64,000 nucleotides of DNA from Methylophaga sp. OBS3. Its GTDB lineage: Bacteria > Pseudomonadota > Gammaproteobacteria > Nitrosococcales > Methylophagaceae. Below the pieces are notes generated by a model, which had not been told where the DNA came from, did no database searches, and saw only the letters and a program-made list of their open reading frames with translations. Made by a program: the position numbers and the translations under genes. Every line of letters begins with the position of its first letter. Positions within the stretch are counted from its first letter, which is position 1. Location: the NCBI RefSeq assembly GCF_026319325.1, contig NZ_JAPDMU010000002.1, positions 1 through 64,000 on the forward strand. The letters are read 5' to 3'. Below, one piece after another: positions 63,589 to 64,000 of the stretch.

Positions 63589-64000
63589 TTAAGTCCTCTG
63601 TTGCAATGTTTTTACGATATCTCGAATCAATGCAGGCCCTTGATAAATCAGACCACTATAAATTTGTACTAATGCTGCGCCCGCCTCAATTTTAGCCAGC
63701 GCATCATCACCACTGTTGATTCCTCCTGCCGCGATAATTGGCATATCTTCCGGCAAGGCTTGTCTGAATTGTCTGACAACTTCCGTCGAACTGGCAAGTA
63801 ATGGCCGGCCACTTAAGCCACCGGCTTCATCAGCATTTTTTAAGCCTTCAACGGCACTACGGTCTAAAGTTGTGTTGGTAGCAATCACCGCATCAACTTT
63901 AAATCTACCAAAGGTTTCAGCAAGTTGCAGCAACTCTTCAGGCGTTAAATCTGGTGCTACTTTGACGGTCATCGGCACATAACGTTCGTATTTAGCTGCC
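63589..64000 (-). CDS. pyrD: Dihydroorotate dehydrogenase (quinone), 3' part cut by window edge
   Basis: Pyrimidine synthesis enzyme. The reading frame continues off the right edge; the last 136 codons are present (AAKYERY before VPMTVKVAPDL). VIATNTTLDRS, GGLSGRPL, IIAAGGINSGDDA and AGAALVQIYSGLIYQGP are class 2 (membrane, ubiquinone) features. Upstream part and start are not in view. One base separates its stop from the mscS ATG. Confidence 0.96.
   Translation of the reverse strand, partial: AAKYERYVPMTVKVAPDLTPEELLQLAETFGRFKVDAVIATNTTLDRSAVEGLKNADEAGGLSGRPLLASSTEVVRQFRQALPEDMPIIAAGGINSGDDALAKIEAGAALVQIYSGLIYQGPALIRDIVKTLQQRT

Overview
The window is 64 kb of dense core chromosome from a methylotrophic gammaproteobacterium, most likely Methylophaga or a close relative. 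I recognised this from gene content and order, not from a database search. Three things support it. (i) There are methylotrophy genes: a lanthanide-type methanol dehydrogenase (XoxF), two methylene-tetrahydromethanopterin dehydrogenases and beta-RFAP synthase. (ii) A tkt-gap-pgk-pyk-fba run fits ribulose-monophosphate-type carbon flow. (iii) Gene orders are gammaproteobacterial: glyQ-glyS-gmhB-plsC, uvrA-MFS-ssb, grpE-dnaK-dnaJ-dapB and gloB-yafS-rnhA-dnaQ. I saw no insertion sequences, phage genes, CRISPR arrays, tRNA or rRNA genes.

Layout. 1-9108 is the C1 block. It holds xoxF (cut by the left edge), gltX, a periplasmic 'quinoprotein relay' pair (zinc metallohydrolase plus SoxYZ-like carrier), a small Cys-containing periplasmic protein, and the run mtdA-like / beta-RFAP synthase / mtdB / ATP-grasp protein. 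9147-20188 holds htpX, the leftward operon glyQ-glyS-gmhB-plsC-fimX-like, the rightward run gshB-apbE-tonB, and a CYTH triphosphatase. 20185-30421 is DNA repair, transport and nucleotide metabolism: uvrA, yajR, ssb, ppnN, ampG, dinB, xthA and rpsT. 30433-36943 holds proB, obgE, rpmA, rplU, then ispB, a [2Fe-2S] ferredoxin and hpnD-hpnE (polyprenyl and squalene pathway).

37046-43967 holds a lipoprotein, a YciK-type reductase, a diguanylate cyclase, rluB, a TrpRS with a probable Fe-S motif, an M50 protease, serS, a DUF190 protein and crcB. 44072-51642 is the central-carbon run (thioredoxin-like, tkt, gap, pgk, pyk, fba, all leftward). 51956-54852 is mrcB (PBP1b) with an overlapping TPR lipoprotein that looks like its activator. 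54849-59573 is the heat-shock operon grpE-dnaK-dnaJ with dapB and a clear sigma-32 promoter. 59620-64000 is dnaQ-rnhA-yafS, gloB, a lipoprotein, mscS and the 3' part of pyrD.

How it fits together: XoxF oxidises methanol in the periplasm, with the relay pair as likely accessories. Formaldehyde passes through the tetrahydromethanopterin route (MtdA/MtdB-type enzymes, with the cofactor branch started by beta-RFAP synthase). Carbon flows through the transketolase and lower-glycolysis genes. I found no wholly new system. The most promising under-described items are the XoxF-linked relay genes with the unnamed Cys protein, the ATP-grasp gene in the methanopterin cluster, the TrpRS Fe-S motif, the catalytically dead FimX-like protein and the LpoP-like lipoprotein beside PBP1b.
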